DNA from: CAVREM01 sp963728825
GTDB taxonomy: Bacteria; Acidobacteriota; Vicinamibacteria; Vicinamibacterales; CAVVIG01
Assembly: GCA_963728825.1 (NCBI GenBank)
Contig: CAVSLA010000001.1
Span: forward strand, 248,001 to 312,000
DNA: 64,000 nucleotides
Reading direction: 5' to 3'
Shown here: one piece after another, positions 42,609 to 51,608 of the stretch
Position numbering within the stretch: position 1 is the first letter of the stretch
Layout: the number at the start of each line of letters is the position of its first letter
Made by a program: the position numbers and the translations under genes
Notes under the pieces: model-generated
The model's database searches: none
What the model was told of the DNA's origin: nothing
The model's input: the letters and a program-made list of their open reading frames with translations, nothing else

Positions 42609-43967
42609 ATGTCGGCGCTGCTCGACGACACGCTCGTGATCGTGCTGGCCGGGGGAGCAGGCGAGCGCCTCTACCCCCTCACGAAAGACCGCGCCAAGCC
42701 GGCCGTCTACTTCGGCGGGCCCTACCGGATCATCGACTTCGCACTGAGCAACTGCATCAACTCCGGCCTGCGGCGGATCTTCATCGCCACGCAGTACAAG
42801 TCGCTGTCGCTCAACCGCCACGTGCGCATGGGCTGGAACATCGTTTCCGAGGAGCTCGGCGAGTTCATCGAAATCCTGCCGCCGCAGAAGCGCGTCAGCG
42901 AGCACTGGTATCAGGGAACCGCAGACGCGGTCTTTCAGAATCTCTACTCCGTGACGCGCGAGAGCCCGCGCTACGTGGTGATTCTCTCGGGCGATCACGT
43001 CTACAAGATGGACTACGCACGGATGCTGCGCTTTCATCAGGAGCGCAAGGCGGCCGTCACCCTCGCGGCGATCGAGGTGCCGCTCGCCGACGGGCCGCGC
43101 TTCGGCGTCGTCGCGATCGACGAACAGGAACGGGTGAACGGCTTCGCGGAGAAACCCGAGACGCCGAGCGCCATTCCCGGCGCCCCCGATCTCGCGCTGG
43201 CGAACATGGGCGTGTACGTGTTCGATACCGACGCGCTGGTGCAGGCGCTCGAAACCGATGCCGCCCGGCCGACGACCCACGACTTCGGCAAGGACATCAT
43301 CCCGGCACTGATTCACGAGGCACCGGTCTACGCCTACCGCTTCTACGACGAGAACAAGAAAGCCTCGAAGTACTGGCGCGACGTCGGCACGCTCGATTCG
43401 TACTTCGAAGCGAACATGGATCTGTGTCACGTCAACCCCGAGTTCAATCTCTACGACCCGGAGTGGCCGTTGCGGACCTATCAGCCGCAGGCCCCGCCGG
43501 CGAAGTTCGTGTTCGCCGAAATCGGCCACCGCTGCGGCCAGGCGCTCGACTCGGTCATCTCACCCGGCTGCATCGTGTCGGGCAGCAGCATCTTCGGCAG
43601 CGTCCTCTGTCCGAACGTCCGCGTGCACAGCTTCTGTCACATCGAGCAGTGCATCCTGATGCCCGGCGTGCGGGTCGGCCGGCACGCCCGCATCAAGCGG
43701 GCGATCATCGATCGCGACGTCCTCATCCCGCGCGGCGCGCTGATCGGCTACGATGCGGAGGAAGACCGGCGCCGCCACACCGTTACGGAATCTGGCGTCG
43801 TCGTCGTGACGACGGAAGACGAGCCACTGATCGGTCCGCTCAGCGAAGAGGCGCTCCGTTACGAGGCAGAAGCGGATCGCCGGCCGGTAGAGTCGAAGTC
43901 CACAGTCGTCAGTCGTCAGTCATCAGTCGACAGTCATCAGTCGGTAGTCGAGAGCCACATACGATGA
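42609..43967 (+). CDS. glgC: Glucose-1-phosphate adenylyltransferase
   Basis: 452 residues; makes ADP-glucose for glycogen. Pyrophosphorylase motif GGAGERLYPLTKDRAKPAV at residue ~14, GTADAVFQN, SGDHVYKMDY, and a left-handed beta-helix C-terminus with PGCIVSGSSIFGSVL. The last ~20 residues are encoded by a 7-nt repeat array and are Ser/Val/Gln-rich, so the natural C-terminus has been extended by the repeat. Its stop overlaps the eno ATG (ATGA). Confidence 0.95.
   Translation: MSALLDDTLVIVLAGGAGERLYPLTKDRAKPAVYFGGPYRIIDFALSNCINSGLRRIFIATQYKSLSLNRHVRMGWNIVSEELGEFIEILPPQKRVSEHWYQGTADAVFQNLYSVTRESPRYVVILSGDHVYKMDYARMLRFHQERKAAVTLAAIEVPLADGPRFGVVAIDEQERVNGFAEKPETPSAIPGAPDLALANMGVYVFDTDALVQALETDAARPTTHDFGKDIIPALIHEAPVYAYRFYDENKKASKYWRDVGTLDSYFEANMDLCHVNPEFNLYDPEWPLRTYQPQAPPAKFVFAEIGHRCGQALDSVISPGCIVSGSSIFGSVLCPNVRVHSFCHIEQCILMPGVRVGRHARIKRAIIDRDVLIPRGALIGYDAEEDRRRHTVTESGVVVVTTEDEPLIGPLSEEALRYEAEADRRPVESKSTVVSRQSSVDSHQSVVESHIR
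43903..43951. repeat. Seven tandem 7-nt repeats (CAGTCRN)
   Basis: Exactly seven units: CAGTCGT, CAGTCGT, CAGTCAT, CAGTCGA, CAGTCAT, CAGTCGG, TAGTCGA. They form the 3' end of glgC just before eno. The same core occurs at 53544-53599. Confidence 0.95.
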
Positions 43968-45295
43968 AGATCAGCACGAGTCCACGGTCGCGAGATTCTG
44001 GATTCGCGCGGTAATCCGACGGTCGAAGTGGACGTCACGCTCGACGATGGCGCGTTCGGGCGTGCCGCGGTGCCGTCGGGAGCCTCGACGGGCGAGCGCG
44101 AGGCGCTCGAGCTGCGCGACGGCGACCGGGCGCGCTTCATCGGCAAAGGTGTCCGTCAAGCGGTCGCCAACGTCAACGGCGAAATCGCCGCCGCGATCGT
44201 CAACCGGCACTTCGACCAACGGGGACTCGACGAGGCCATGATTCGGCCTCGACGGGACGGCGACCAAGAGCCGGCTCGGCGCCAACGCGCTGCTCGGCGT
44301 GTCGATGGCCGCGCTGCGCGCCGATGCCGCGTCGCGGCGACTGCCGTTGTATGCCCACATCGCCGAGCTCTACGGCAATCAGCGATTCACGCTGCCGGTG
44401 CCGATGATGAACATCCTCAACGGCGGCGCTCACGCCGACTCGAGCGTCGACTTCCAGGAGTTCATGGTGATGCCGGTCGGCGCATCGTCATTCGCGGAGG
44501 CGCTTCGCAGTCGGCGCCGAGATCTTTCATGCGCTGCGCGGCATCCTCAAGGGACGCGGCCAGTCGACCGGGGTCGGCGACGAAGGCGGCTTCGCGCCGA
44601 ACCTGAAATCGAATCGCGAAGCGGTCGAAGTCGTCCTCGAGGCGGTCGACAAGAGCCGGGCTGAAGGCCGGCGGCGACATCTATCCTCGCGCTCGACGTC
44701 GCCTCGAGCGAGCTGTGGGCCGGCAACGGCCGCTACGTGTTCAAGAAGTCGGGCGAGCCGGACCGGACATCCGAGGAGATGCTCCGCCTGTATGAAGACT
44801 GGCTGCGCCAGTATCCGATCATCTCGATCGAGGACGGGCTGGCGGAAAGCGACTGGGAAGGATGGAAGGCGCTGACGCGCGCGCTCGGCGATCGTCTGCA
44901 ACTGGTCGGCGACGACGTGTTCGTCACCAACCCGGAAATCCTGAAGCGCGGCATCGCCGATGGCGTCGGCAACGCGCTGCTCGTCAAACTGAATCAGATC
45001 GGCACCGTCACCGAGACACTCGACGCGGTCGGCCTGGCGCGTGACGCTGGCTACGCGACAATCATTTCGCATCGGTCGGGCGAGACCGAGGACTCCACCA
45101 TCGCCGACCTCGCGGTCGGGACAGCCGCCGGGCAGATCAAGACCGGCTCTGCCAGCCGAACCGATCGCGTCTGCAAGTACAACCAGCTGCTCCGAATCGA
45201 GGAGGAGCTGGGCGGTCAGGCGGCCTTCGCCGGCCGCGGCGGCGGTCCGCGACGCTGCAGAAGGCGTGAGGTCGTTGAGTACCTGTGGCGAGTGA
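43964..45295 (+). CDS. eno: Enolase (about six frameshifts)
   Basis: Glycolytic 2-phosphoglycerate dehydratase, about 430 residues after repair. All signature parts are present in order but in changing frames: VHGREILDSRGNPTVEVDV, MNILNGGAHADSSVDFQEF, GVGDEGGFAPN (acid/base Glu region), KLNQIGTVTET (catalytic Lys), SHRSGETED and GQIKTGSASRTDR. Breaks near 43979, 44243, 44503, 44660, 44692 and 45240 are each mended by skipping one base. Loss of enolase would be severe, so these are most likely sequence errors. Confidence 0.9.
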
Positions 45296-45304
45296 TGGTC
45301 GACG

Positions 45305-46121
45305 ATGCACAAACTTGTCCTGCTGCGACACGGTGAAAGCGTCTGGAACCGCGAGAATCGCTTCACGGGCTGGACCGACGTCGACCTTTCTGAGCGCGGC
45401 CGCCAGGAGGCGCAGGAGGCGGGCCGGCTGCTGAAGGAAGGCGGCTACCTCTTCGACCTGGCGTTCACGTCAGTGCTGAAGCGGGCGATTCGCACGCTGT
45501 GGTACTCGCTCGACGCCCTTGACCTGATGTGGATTCCGGTCGAAAAGAGCTGGCGCCTCAACGAGCGGCATTACGGACGACTGCAGGGACTGAACAAGGC
45601 CGAGACCGCCCGCGAGCACGGGGAGGATCAGGTCAAGATCTGGAGACGGAGCTACGACATCCCCCCGCCGCCGCTGGCGCCCGACGACGCCTCGGCATCC
45701 GGCACGCGATCCGCGCTACGCGTTGCGCGATCCGCGAGAACTGCCGCTCGGCGAGTCGCTGAAGGACACCGTCGCGCGGTTTCTGCCCTACTGGCATCAG
45801 ACGATCGCACCGGCAATCGCCTCCGGGAAACGGGTCGTGATCGCGGCCCACGGCAACAGCCTGCGCGCGCTCGTGAAATATCTCGACGACGTCTCGGAAG
45901 CCGACATCCTGGAACTCAATATCCCGACCGGCATTCCGCTCGTCTACGAACTGAGCGACGCGCTGCGTCCGATTCGTCACTATTACCTTGGCGATCCGGC
46001 GGCAGCCGCCGCGGCCGCGGCGCGCGTCGCAAGCACAAAACGGCCGGCCAGAGATAGAAACAGGCCGTTCATTCGCGCTACGCGCGAATCGGCCATGTTG
46101 GCTGCGGTCGCTGCTTCGTGA
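45305..46121 (+). CDS. gpmA: 2,3-bisphosphoglycerate-dependent phosphoglycerate mutase (frameshifted)
   Basis: About 250-270 residues. N-terminus KLVLLRHGESVWNRENRFTGW with the phospho-His, NERHYGRLQGLNK, and in the +1 frame after a break near 45692 the second half ESLKDTVARFLPYW and VIAAHGNSLRALVKYL. The C-terminal Ala run and the residues after YYLGDP are of uncertain frame; a stop at 46057 is possible if another base is skipped. It is 9 bp after eno, forming a lower-glycolysis pair. Confidence 0.88.
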
Positions 46122-46201
46122 CAGCTTACTCGACTGGCTCCGCCGTTTCATCCGCCGCGATGCGCAGCGAACGAAGGAAGCGGCGATCGTTGGCCGTGAC
46201 C

Positions 46202-46438
46202 TCAAATGTCCGCCGCGGCCTGCATGCTCGCGGACCGGACGCGTCTGCGTGCGACTTTCGCCAGCGCCGAACTCTGCGATCGGTTCACGAATCCGACGAC
46301 GGCTTCGAGCGTCACTTTCATCTCGAATCCCGCGGCGCGCGCCTTTTCGCGGCAAGCCTCGACCTGCGGATTTTCGGCGACCGCCGCGGCGATCGCGTCG
46401 GCCAGTTCACGGGCGAACCGGTTGACGACGTCGTCCAT
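46202..46438 (-). CDS. Small hypothetical protein
   Basis: 78 residues, mainly helical: an acidic start (MDDVVNRFARELADAIAAAV), then CREKARAAGFEMKVTLEAV and a basic C-terminal tail. The ATG has a strong AGGAGG site at good spacing, which supports it as a real gene. It lies convergent to gpmA. I see no signal peptide; function unknown. Confidence 0.65.
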   Translation of the reverse strand: MDDVVNRFARELADAIAAAVAENPQVEACREKARAAGFEMKVTLEAVVGFVNRSQSSALAKVARRRVRSASMQAAADI

Positions 46439-46675
46439 CCTCGTTCCCTCCTACGCCGCCGGGCCGGTTCCGTCGGCGCCTCCCGATCGAATCTGCCTAC
46501 ACCAGGGCGGTGCGGAGGGACCGGGCGCCTCTGATTCGTACGTACGGATTGAGTTGCAGGTGATTCGAGTGTACGGCTGAGTGTGCTCGCTGTCAAGGAG
46601 TTACAGGCACTTGTACAGCTGCGACCTCGTTGTGGTACACAAGTCCAATTCGACCCCAGTCGATAAGGAGCGTGC

Positions 46676-47325
46676 ATGCGGACAGTGAAATGGTCGGTCC
46701 TTGTCTGCGCGGTGTGCCTGCTGGCCGCCGGCAGTGCGGCAGCCCAGACGATCTCGGCGGGCGTGAAAGCGGGCGTTGCGCTGACAAGCATTCCCGATGC
46801 CGGTCAGGTGTTCGATCAGGTCTCAGGTGCCGAGAGCGTGGACGTTTCTGCCAAGATGGGGCTCGCTCGTCGGCGGATTCGTGCAGTTTGCGTTCACGGA
46901 CCGCTTCTCACTCCAGCCCGAGATGCTGTTCGTGACGAAGGGCGTCAACCTGGATGTCGCCGACAACGTCGGCACGGTGTCCGCCAGCATCAATTACCTC
47001 GAGCTGCCACTGCTCGTTCGCTTCACGCGTCCGCTCAGCGACACGCATGCGAGGCTATTTGATCGGCGGACCGGCGTTCTCGGTCCAGATGGGCAACAAC
47101 GGGAGCTTCGAGGGCGGTCAGGCTGGCACCGATCTCGATATCGATCCCGCGATCGCCAGCAGCGATTTTGGCCTCGTCGTTCGGCGGCGGCATCGAACGC
47201 GACCGGTTCCTGCTCGAAGCGCGCTACACGCTCGGCCTCACCGACATGGCGACCGACTTCTATTTCCATGAAGACACGCTGAAGAATCGCGCGTTCAGCG
47301 TCATGATCGGCGTGCGCCTTCCATA
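46676..47325 (+). CDS. Outer-membrane beta-barrel protein, PorT/OMP_b-brl-like (about three frameshifts)
   Basis: About 213 residues after repair. A signal peptide (VLVCAVCLLAAGSAAAQ) is followed by alternating strands of a small barrel: ISAGVKAGVALTSI, FAFTDRFSLQPEMLFVTKG, NYLELPLLVRF, YLIGGPAFSVQMG, FLLEARYTLGLTDM and a final strand FSVMIGVRLP. Breaks lie near 46863, 47052 and 47183, each fixed by skipping one base. Stands alone; the 237-bp region before it shows no further gene. Confidence 0.82.
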
Positions 47326-47361
47326 ACCGCCTCGCCGCGCCCGCGCGGCGTCTGGCGGACC

Positions 47362-47391
47362 CTGACGGATCGCGATCCCGCGCGCTACAAT
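47362..47391 (+). promoter_or_regulatory. Putative promoter of the mutase operon
   Basis: CTGACG (47362-47367), 18-bp spacer, TACAAT (47386-47391). The start point would be about 10 nt before the ATG at 47409, which itself follows a GGAG site. Confidence 0.45.
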
Positions 47392-47408
47392 GCGGGCGGA
47401 GCGACTTC

Positions 47409-48924
47409 ATGGGTGAATTGGGGCTGCCCGGCGAGTATCCGTACACCCGCGGCATCCAGCCGACCATGTACCGCGGCCGGCTGTGGACGATGCGGCAGTA
47501 CGCCGGGCTTCGGAACGGCCGAGGAATCCAACGCGCGCTATCGCTATCTGCTCGCCCAGGGCGTCAGCGGCCTCAGCGTCGCGTTCGACCTGCCGACTCA
47601 GATGGGCTACGACTCGGACCATCCGCTCGCGGCGGGAGAGGTCGGTCGCGTCGGCGTGGCGATCGATTCGCTCGAGGACATGGCTGCGCTGTTCGATGGC
47701 ATTCCCGCTCGACCGCGTGTCGACCTCGATGACCATCAATTCGACGGCGGTCATCCTGCTCGCGCTCTACGTCGCCGTGGCGCGCCGGCAGGGCGTTGCG
47801 CCCTCCAGAAGCTCTCGGGCACGATTCAGAACGACATCCTGAAGGAATACGTGGCGCGCGGGACCTACATCTTCCCGCCGCGGCATTCGCTGCGCATCGT
47901 CACCGACATCTTTGCCTTCTGCAGCGCGCGAGCTGCCCAGCTGGAACAGCATCTCGATCAGCGGCTATCACATCCGGGAGGCCGGCTCCACCGCCGATGC
48001 AGGAAGTCGCGTTCACGTTCGCTCATGCGATCGCCTACGTGCAGGCGGCGATCGATGCCGGGCTCGACGTCGATCAGTTCGGCCAGCGACTGTCGTTCTT
48101 CTTCAACGCCCACAACGACTTCCTCGGAGGAGATCGCCAAGTTCCGGGCGGCGCGGCGGCTGTGGGCGAGCCTCATGCGCGACCGGTTCGGCGCCACCAA
48201 CCCGCGCGCGCAGCAGCTGCGATTTCACACGCAAACGGCCGGCAGCACGCTGACCGCCCAGCAGCCCGACAACAACATCGTCCGGGTTGCCGTGCAGGCG
48301 CTCGCCGCGGTGATGGGCGGAACGCAGTCGCTGCATTGCAACGGGTTCGACGAAGCGCTGGCGCTTCCGACTGAAGAGTCCGCCCGCCTCGCCCTGCGCA
48401 CCCAGCAGATCATCGCCGCCGAGACCGGCGTCGTGAACACCGTCGATCCGCTTCGGAGGATCGCAGGCGTCGAGCAGCGGACGGACGAGATCGAGCGCGG
48501 GCGCTGTCGCATCTGATCGACCGCATCGATCGGATGGGCGGCACGCTGGCGGCGATCGAGGCCGGCTTCATTCAGCGGCAAATCCAGGAGTCGGCGTATA
48601 CCGCCCAGCTCGCCATCGATTCCGCAGAGGCCGTCGTCGTCGGCGTCAACCGCTACGCCGAAAAGGGAGTGTTGTCCCAGCCGCTGTTTCGTCTGGATCC
48701 AGAAGGCGAACGGCGGCAGACCGAGCGGGTGCGCACGCTCCGAAGCCCGTCGCGACGACGGCGCGTGCCGCGCCGCGCTCGGCGCGGTCGCGGCAGCAGC
48801 AAGTGAGGGCGGCAACCTGGTCCCGCCGATCATCGCTGCCGTGGAAGCGATGGCGACGGTCGGCGAGATTTCCGATACGCTGCGCGGCATGTTCGGCGAA
48901 TACGAGGAGACCGCAACGATCTGA
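47409..48924 (+). CDS. Methylmalonyl-CoA mutase family catalytic subunit (many frameshifts)
   Basis: About 500 residues after repair: the TIM-barrel acyl-CoA part of a B12-dependent mutase without the C-terminal cobalamin domain. Recognisable parts in order: GEYPYTRGIQPTMYRGRLWT, GFGTAEESN, GLSVAFDLPTQMG, LSGTIQNDILKEY, SGYHIREAGS, FRAARRLWASLMRDRFG, HTQTAGSTLTAQQPDNNIVR and SLHCNGFDEALALPTEE. About ten breaks are spread over 47.5-48.8 kb. TMYRGRLWTMRQYAG fits methylmalonyl- rather than isobutyryl-CoA specificity. The cobalamin subunit must be elsewhere. The stop overlaps the next ATG (TGATG). Confidence 0.85.
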
Positions 48925-49889
48925 TGCTCGAGGTCTCCCACCTGACGACGGTCTTCGATCTGCCAGCCGGACCGGTCGCGGCTGTCGACGACGTGACCTT
49001 CGAGGTGCGCGCGGGCGAGACGCTCGGCCTGGTGGGCGAATCGGGCAGCGGCAAGTCCGTCACCGCGCTCTCGATCATGCGGCTCGTTCAGCCGCCCGGC
49101 CGGATCGCCGCCGGGAGCATCCGTTTCAAGGGCCGCGACCTGCTCACGCTGTCGGAGCGGGAGATGCGGGCCGTCCGCGGGGCCGAGATCGCGTTGATCT
49201 TTCAGGAACCGATGACCGCGCTCAACCCGGTGTTCACGGTTGGCGATCAGATTCGCGAAACGCTGCTGGTCCATGGCCGCGGCACGAGGGCTGAAGCGCG
49301 CGCCCGTGCTCTCGAACTGCTCGAGGCTGTCCGCATTCCGGATGCAGCCTCGCGTGTCAACGACTATCCCCATCAGCTCTCCGGCGGCATGCGGCAACGC
49401 GTCCTGATCGCCATGGCACTGGCCTGCCGTCCCACGCTCGTCATCGCCGACGAGCCGACAACCGCACTGGACGTCACGATCCAGGCAGAGATTCTCGAGC
49501 TCGTTCGCGAAATGAAGGCCGCGTTCAACCTGTCCCTGCTGCTGATTACCCACGATCTCGGCGTCATCGCCGAGACCGCCGACCGGGTCGCGGTCATGTA
49601 CGCCGGCCGGATCGTCGAACAGGGTCCGGTGCGTGACATCTTTCGCCGCCCTCTCCATCCGTACACCAAGGGACTGCTGGCCTCGATCCCGGGCGGCGCG
49701 CCGGGTGAGCGGCTGCGCGCCATCGAGGGCACCGTGCCGCTGCTCGGTCAGCTCCCGGCCGGATGCGCCTTCCATCCGCGATGCCCGGACCGCCTCGAGA
49801 TCTGCGTCGAACAGCGGCCGCCCTCCTATGACGCCGGCGGACACGACGTCCGGTGTCATCTGGCAGATCCAGCCGAGCGCAAGCCGTGA
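48924..49889 (+). CDS. Oligopeptide/dipeptide ABC transporter ATPase (DppD/OppD type)
   Basis: 321 residues. Walker A GESGSGKS, signature LSGGMRQR, Walker B LVIADEP, H-loop THD, and the C-terminal oligopeptide-transport motif with Cys residues (GCAFHPRCP ... CVEQRPP). It forms a heterodimer with the next gene. It overlaps the mutase stop and is likely in that operon. No permease or binding protein is within reach on this strand. Confidence 0.93.
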   Translation: MLEVSHLTTVFDLPAGPVAAVDDVTFEVRAGETLGLVGESGSGKSVTALSIMRLVQPPGRIAAGSIRFKGRDLLTLSEREMRAVRGAEIALIFQEPMTALNPVFTVGDQIRETLLVHGRGTRAEARARALELLEAVRIPDAASRVNDYPHQLSGGMRQRVLIAMALACRPTLVIADEPTTALDVTIQAEILELVREMKAAFNLSLLLITHDLGVIAETADRVAVMYAGRIVEQGPVRDIFRRPLHPYTKGLLASIPGGAPGERLRAIEGTVPLLGQLPAGCAFHPRCPDRLEICVEQRPPSYDAGGHDVRCHLADPAERKP

Positions 49890-50767
49890 CGCCGCTGGTA
49901 CGCGTCTCACACCTCACCAAGCAGTTCGTACGCGGCAAAGGTCTGTTCCGGCGCGGCACGATCGTGCGAGCCGTCGACGATGTGAGCTTCGAGATCGAGG
50001 AAGGCGAGACCTTCGGCCTGGTCGGCGAATCGGGCAGCGGCAAGACCACGACCGGCCGGTGTCTGCTTCGCCTGATCGAGCCGACGTCCGGAGCGGTGGC
50101 CTTCCGCGGTGAGGACGTGCTGTCGTTTTCGCGCAGCCGGCTCCGCGAGGCTCGCCGCGACATGCAGATCGTCTTCCAGGATCCGTACTCGTCGCTCAAC
50201 CCACGGATGCGCGCGCGTCAGATCGTCGAGGAACCTCTGATCATCCACCGCATCGGCGATCGGCACCGCCGGAAGAAGCGCGTCGCCGAATTGTTTGGAC
50301 TGGTCGGCCTGGATCCGACGCATCTCGAGCGGTACCCCCATCAATTCAGCGGCGGCCAGCGGCAGCGGATTGGACTGGCGCGCGCGCTCGCGCTGCATCC
50401 CTCATTTCTCGTCCTCGACGAGCCGGTCTCCGCTCTCGATGTTTCGGTACAAGCACAAGTCGTGAACCTGCTGATGGACCTGCAACAGCGTTTGAAACTC
50501 ACCTACCTGTTCATTGCGCACGATCTCCGGCTGGTCGAACACATCTGCAACCGGGTGGCGGTGATGTACTTGGGGAAGATCGTGGAACTGGGACCCGCGG
50601 CGGCGCTGTTCCGGTCGCCACAACACGCCTACACCAAGGCGCTGTTGTCGGCGATACCGATACCCGATCCCGATGCGCCCAAACGCAGAATCGTCCTGGA
50701 TCCGGCGGCCGTTGACAGAGATGCCTCGCTCCGGGAGATCTCCGCCGGGCACTTCGCCGCCGTGTAG
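49886..50767 (+). CDS. Oligopeptide/dipeptide ABC transporter ATPase (DppF/OppF type)
   Basis: 293 residues from the GTG that overlaps the upstream stop (GTGA). Walker A GESGSGKT, FQDPYSSLNPRM, FSGGQRQR signature, LVLDEPVSALD and a shortened C-terminal tail (HAYTKALLSAIP). It pairs with the preceding ATPase. Starts further upstream are in frame but lie within the other ATPase. Confidence 0.93.
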   Translation: MTPLVRVSHLTKQFVRGKGLFRRGTIVRAVDDVSFEIEEGETFGLVGESGSGKTTTGRCLLRLIEPTSGAVAFRGEDVLSFSRSRLREARRDMQIVFQDPYSSLNPRMRARQIVEEPLIIHRIGDRHRRKKRVAELFGLVGLDPTHLERYPHQFSGGQRQRIGLARALALHPSFLVLDEPVSALDVSVQAQVVNLLMDLQQRLKLTYLFIAHDLRLVEHICNRVAVMYLGKIVELGPAAALFRSPQHAYTKALLSAIPIPDPDAPKRRIVLDPAAVDRDASLREISAGHFAAV

Positions 50768-50783
50768 GACTAGACTAAAGGCA

Positions 50784-51608
50784 ATGATCCGGGCGCTACG
50801 GCCCCGCTGGCGGCAGGCGGCGATGTTGTCCGCCGTCCTGTTGCTGCTGACCTCATCGTCAGCCGCTCAAGGTGGCAGGTTCCGGCGGTACGATTTCGCG
50901 TCGCCCAAGTCGTTCGACGGCGCGTTCCAGTTCTGCCGCGTCTACTTCCGCGGTGCCGCGAATGGCGACGGGGCCGACTGGCAGGTCGACTTTCCTCGCG
51001 CGGACTCGAACTTGATGACCCGGATGTCGGAGCTCACCAAGACGACGATCAGCCGGCACCCGGAGGGAGACCCGAATCACGTCATCATTCAGTTGTCGCA
51101 GCCCGAGCTCTTCAAGTGCCCCTTCATCATGATGACCGAGGTCGGCAACATCTACCTCGACGAGACCGAAGCGAAAGGGCTGCGCGACTACCTGTTGAAG
51201 GGCGGCTTTCTCTGGGCCGACGACTTCTGGGGCGAGTACGCGTGGGCGGTGTGGGACAGCCAGTTTCGCAAAGTGCTGCCGACCGGCGCGTATCCGTATC
51301 ACGATCTGACGAACGACCATCCGATCTTCCGCCAGTTCTTCACGATTGCCCAATTCCCGCAGATCCCGTCGATCGGTGTCTGGCGCGGGACCGGCGGGGG
51401 CACGTCCGAGCGCGGCTTCGAGAGCCGCGTCCCTCATGCCCGCGCGGTGCTGGACGACCGCGGCCGCATCATGGCGCTGATCACGCACAACACCGACTTC
51501 GGCGACTCGTTCGAGGAAGAAGCCACCGACCGGGAGTACTTCCTGCGTTTCTCAGTTGATGGCTACGCCTTTGGAATCAATGCCCTCGTCTATGCGATGA
51601 CGCACTAG
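50784..51608 (+). CDS. Exported DUF4159 protein
   Basis: 274 residues. A signal peptide (AAMLSAVLLLLTSSSAAQ) precedes the DUF4159 core: YLDETEAKGLRDYLLKGGF, LWADDFWGEYAW, NDHPIFRQFF, GGGTSERGFESRVPHARA and ITHNTDFGDSFE. The family is related to glutamine-amidotransferase-like folds and is often near BatA/MoxR-type genes; its function is not established. The ATG follows AAAGGC. Its stop shares the CTAG palindrome with the convergent membrane gene. Confidence 0.88.
   Translation: MIRALRPRWRQAAMLSAVLLLLTSSSAAQGGRFRRYDFASPKSFDGAFQFCRVYFRGAANGDGADWQVDFPRADSNLMTRMSELTKTTISRHPEGDPNHVIIQLSQPELFKCPFIMMTEVGNIYLDETEAKGLRDYLLKGGFLWADDFWGEYAWAVWDSQFRKVLPTGAYPYHDLTNDHPIFRQFFTIAQFPQIPSIGVWRGTGGGTSERGFESRVPHARAVLDDRGRIMALITHNTDFGDSFEEEATDREYFLRFSVDGYAFGINALVYAMTH

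Noticed and set aside
26300..48800. Programmed +1 ribosomal frameshifting as a general feature of the organism
   Set aside because: Breaks show no shared slippery motif or stop codon at the shift site, occur up to five per kb in some genes and not at all in others, so sequence error is simpler.
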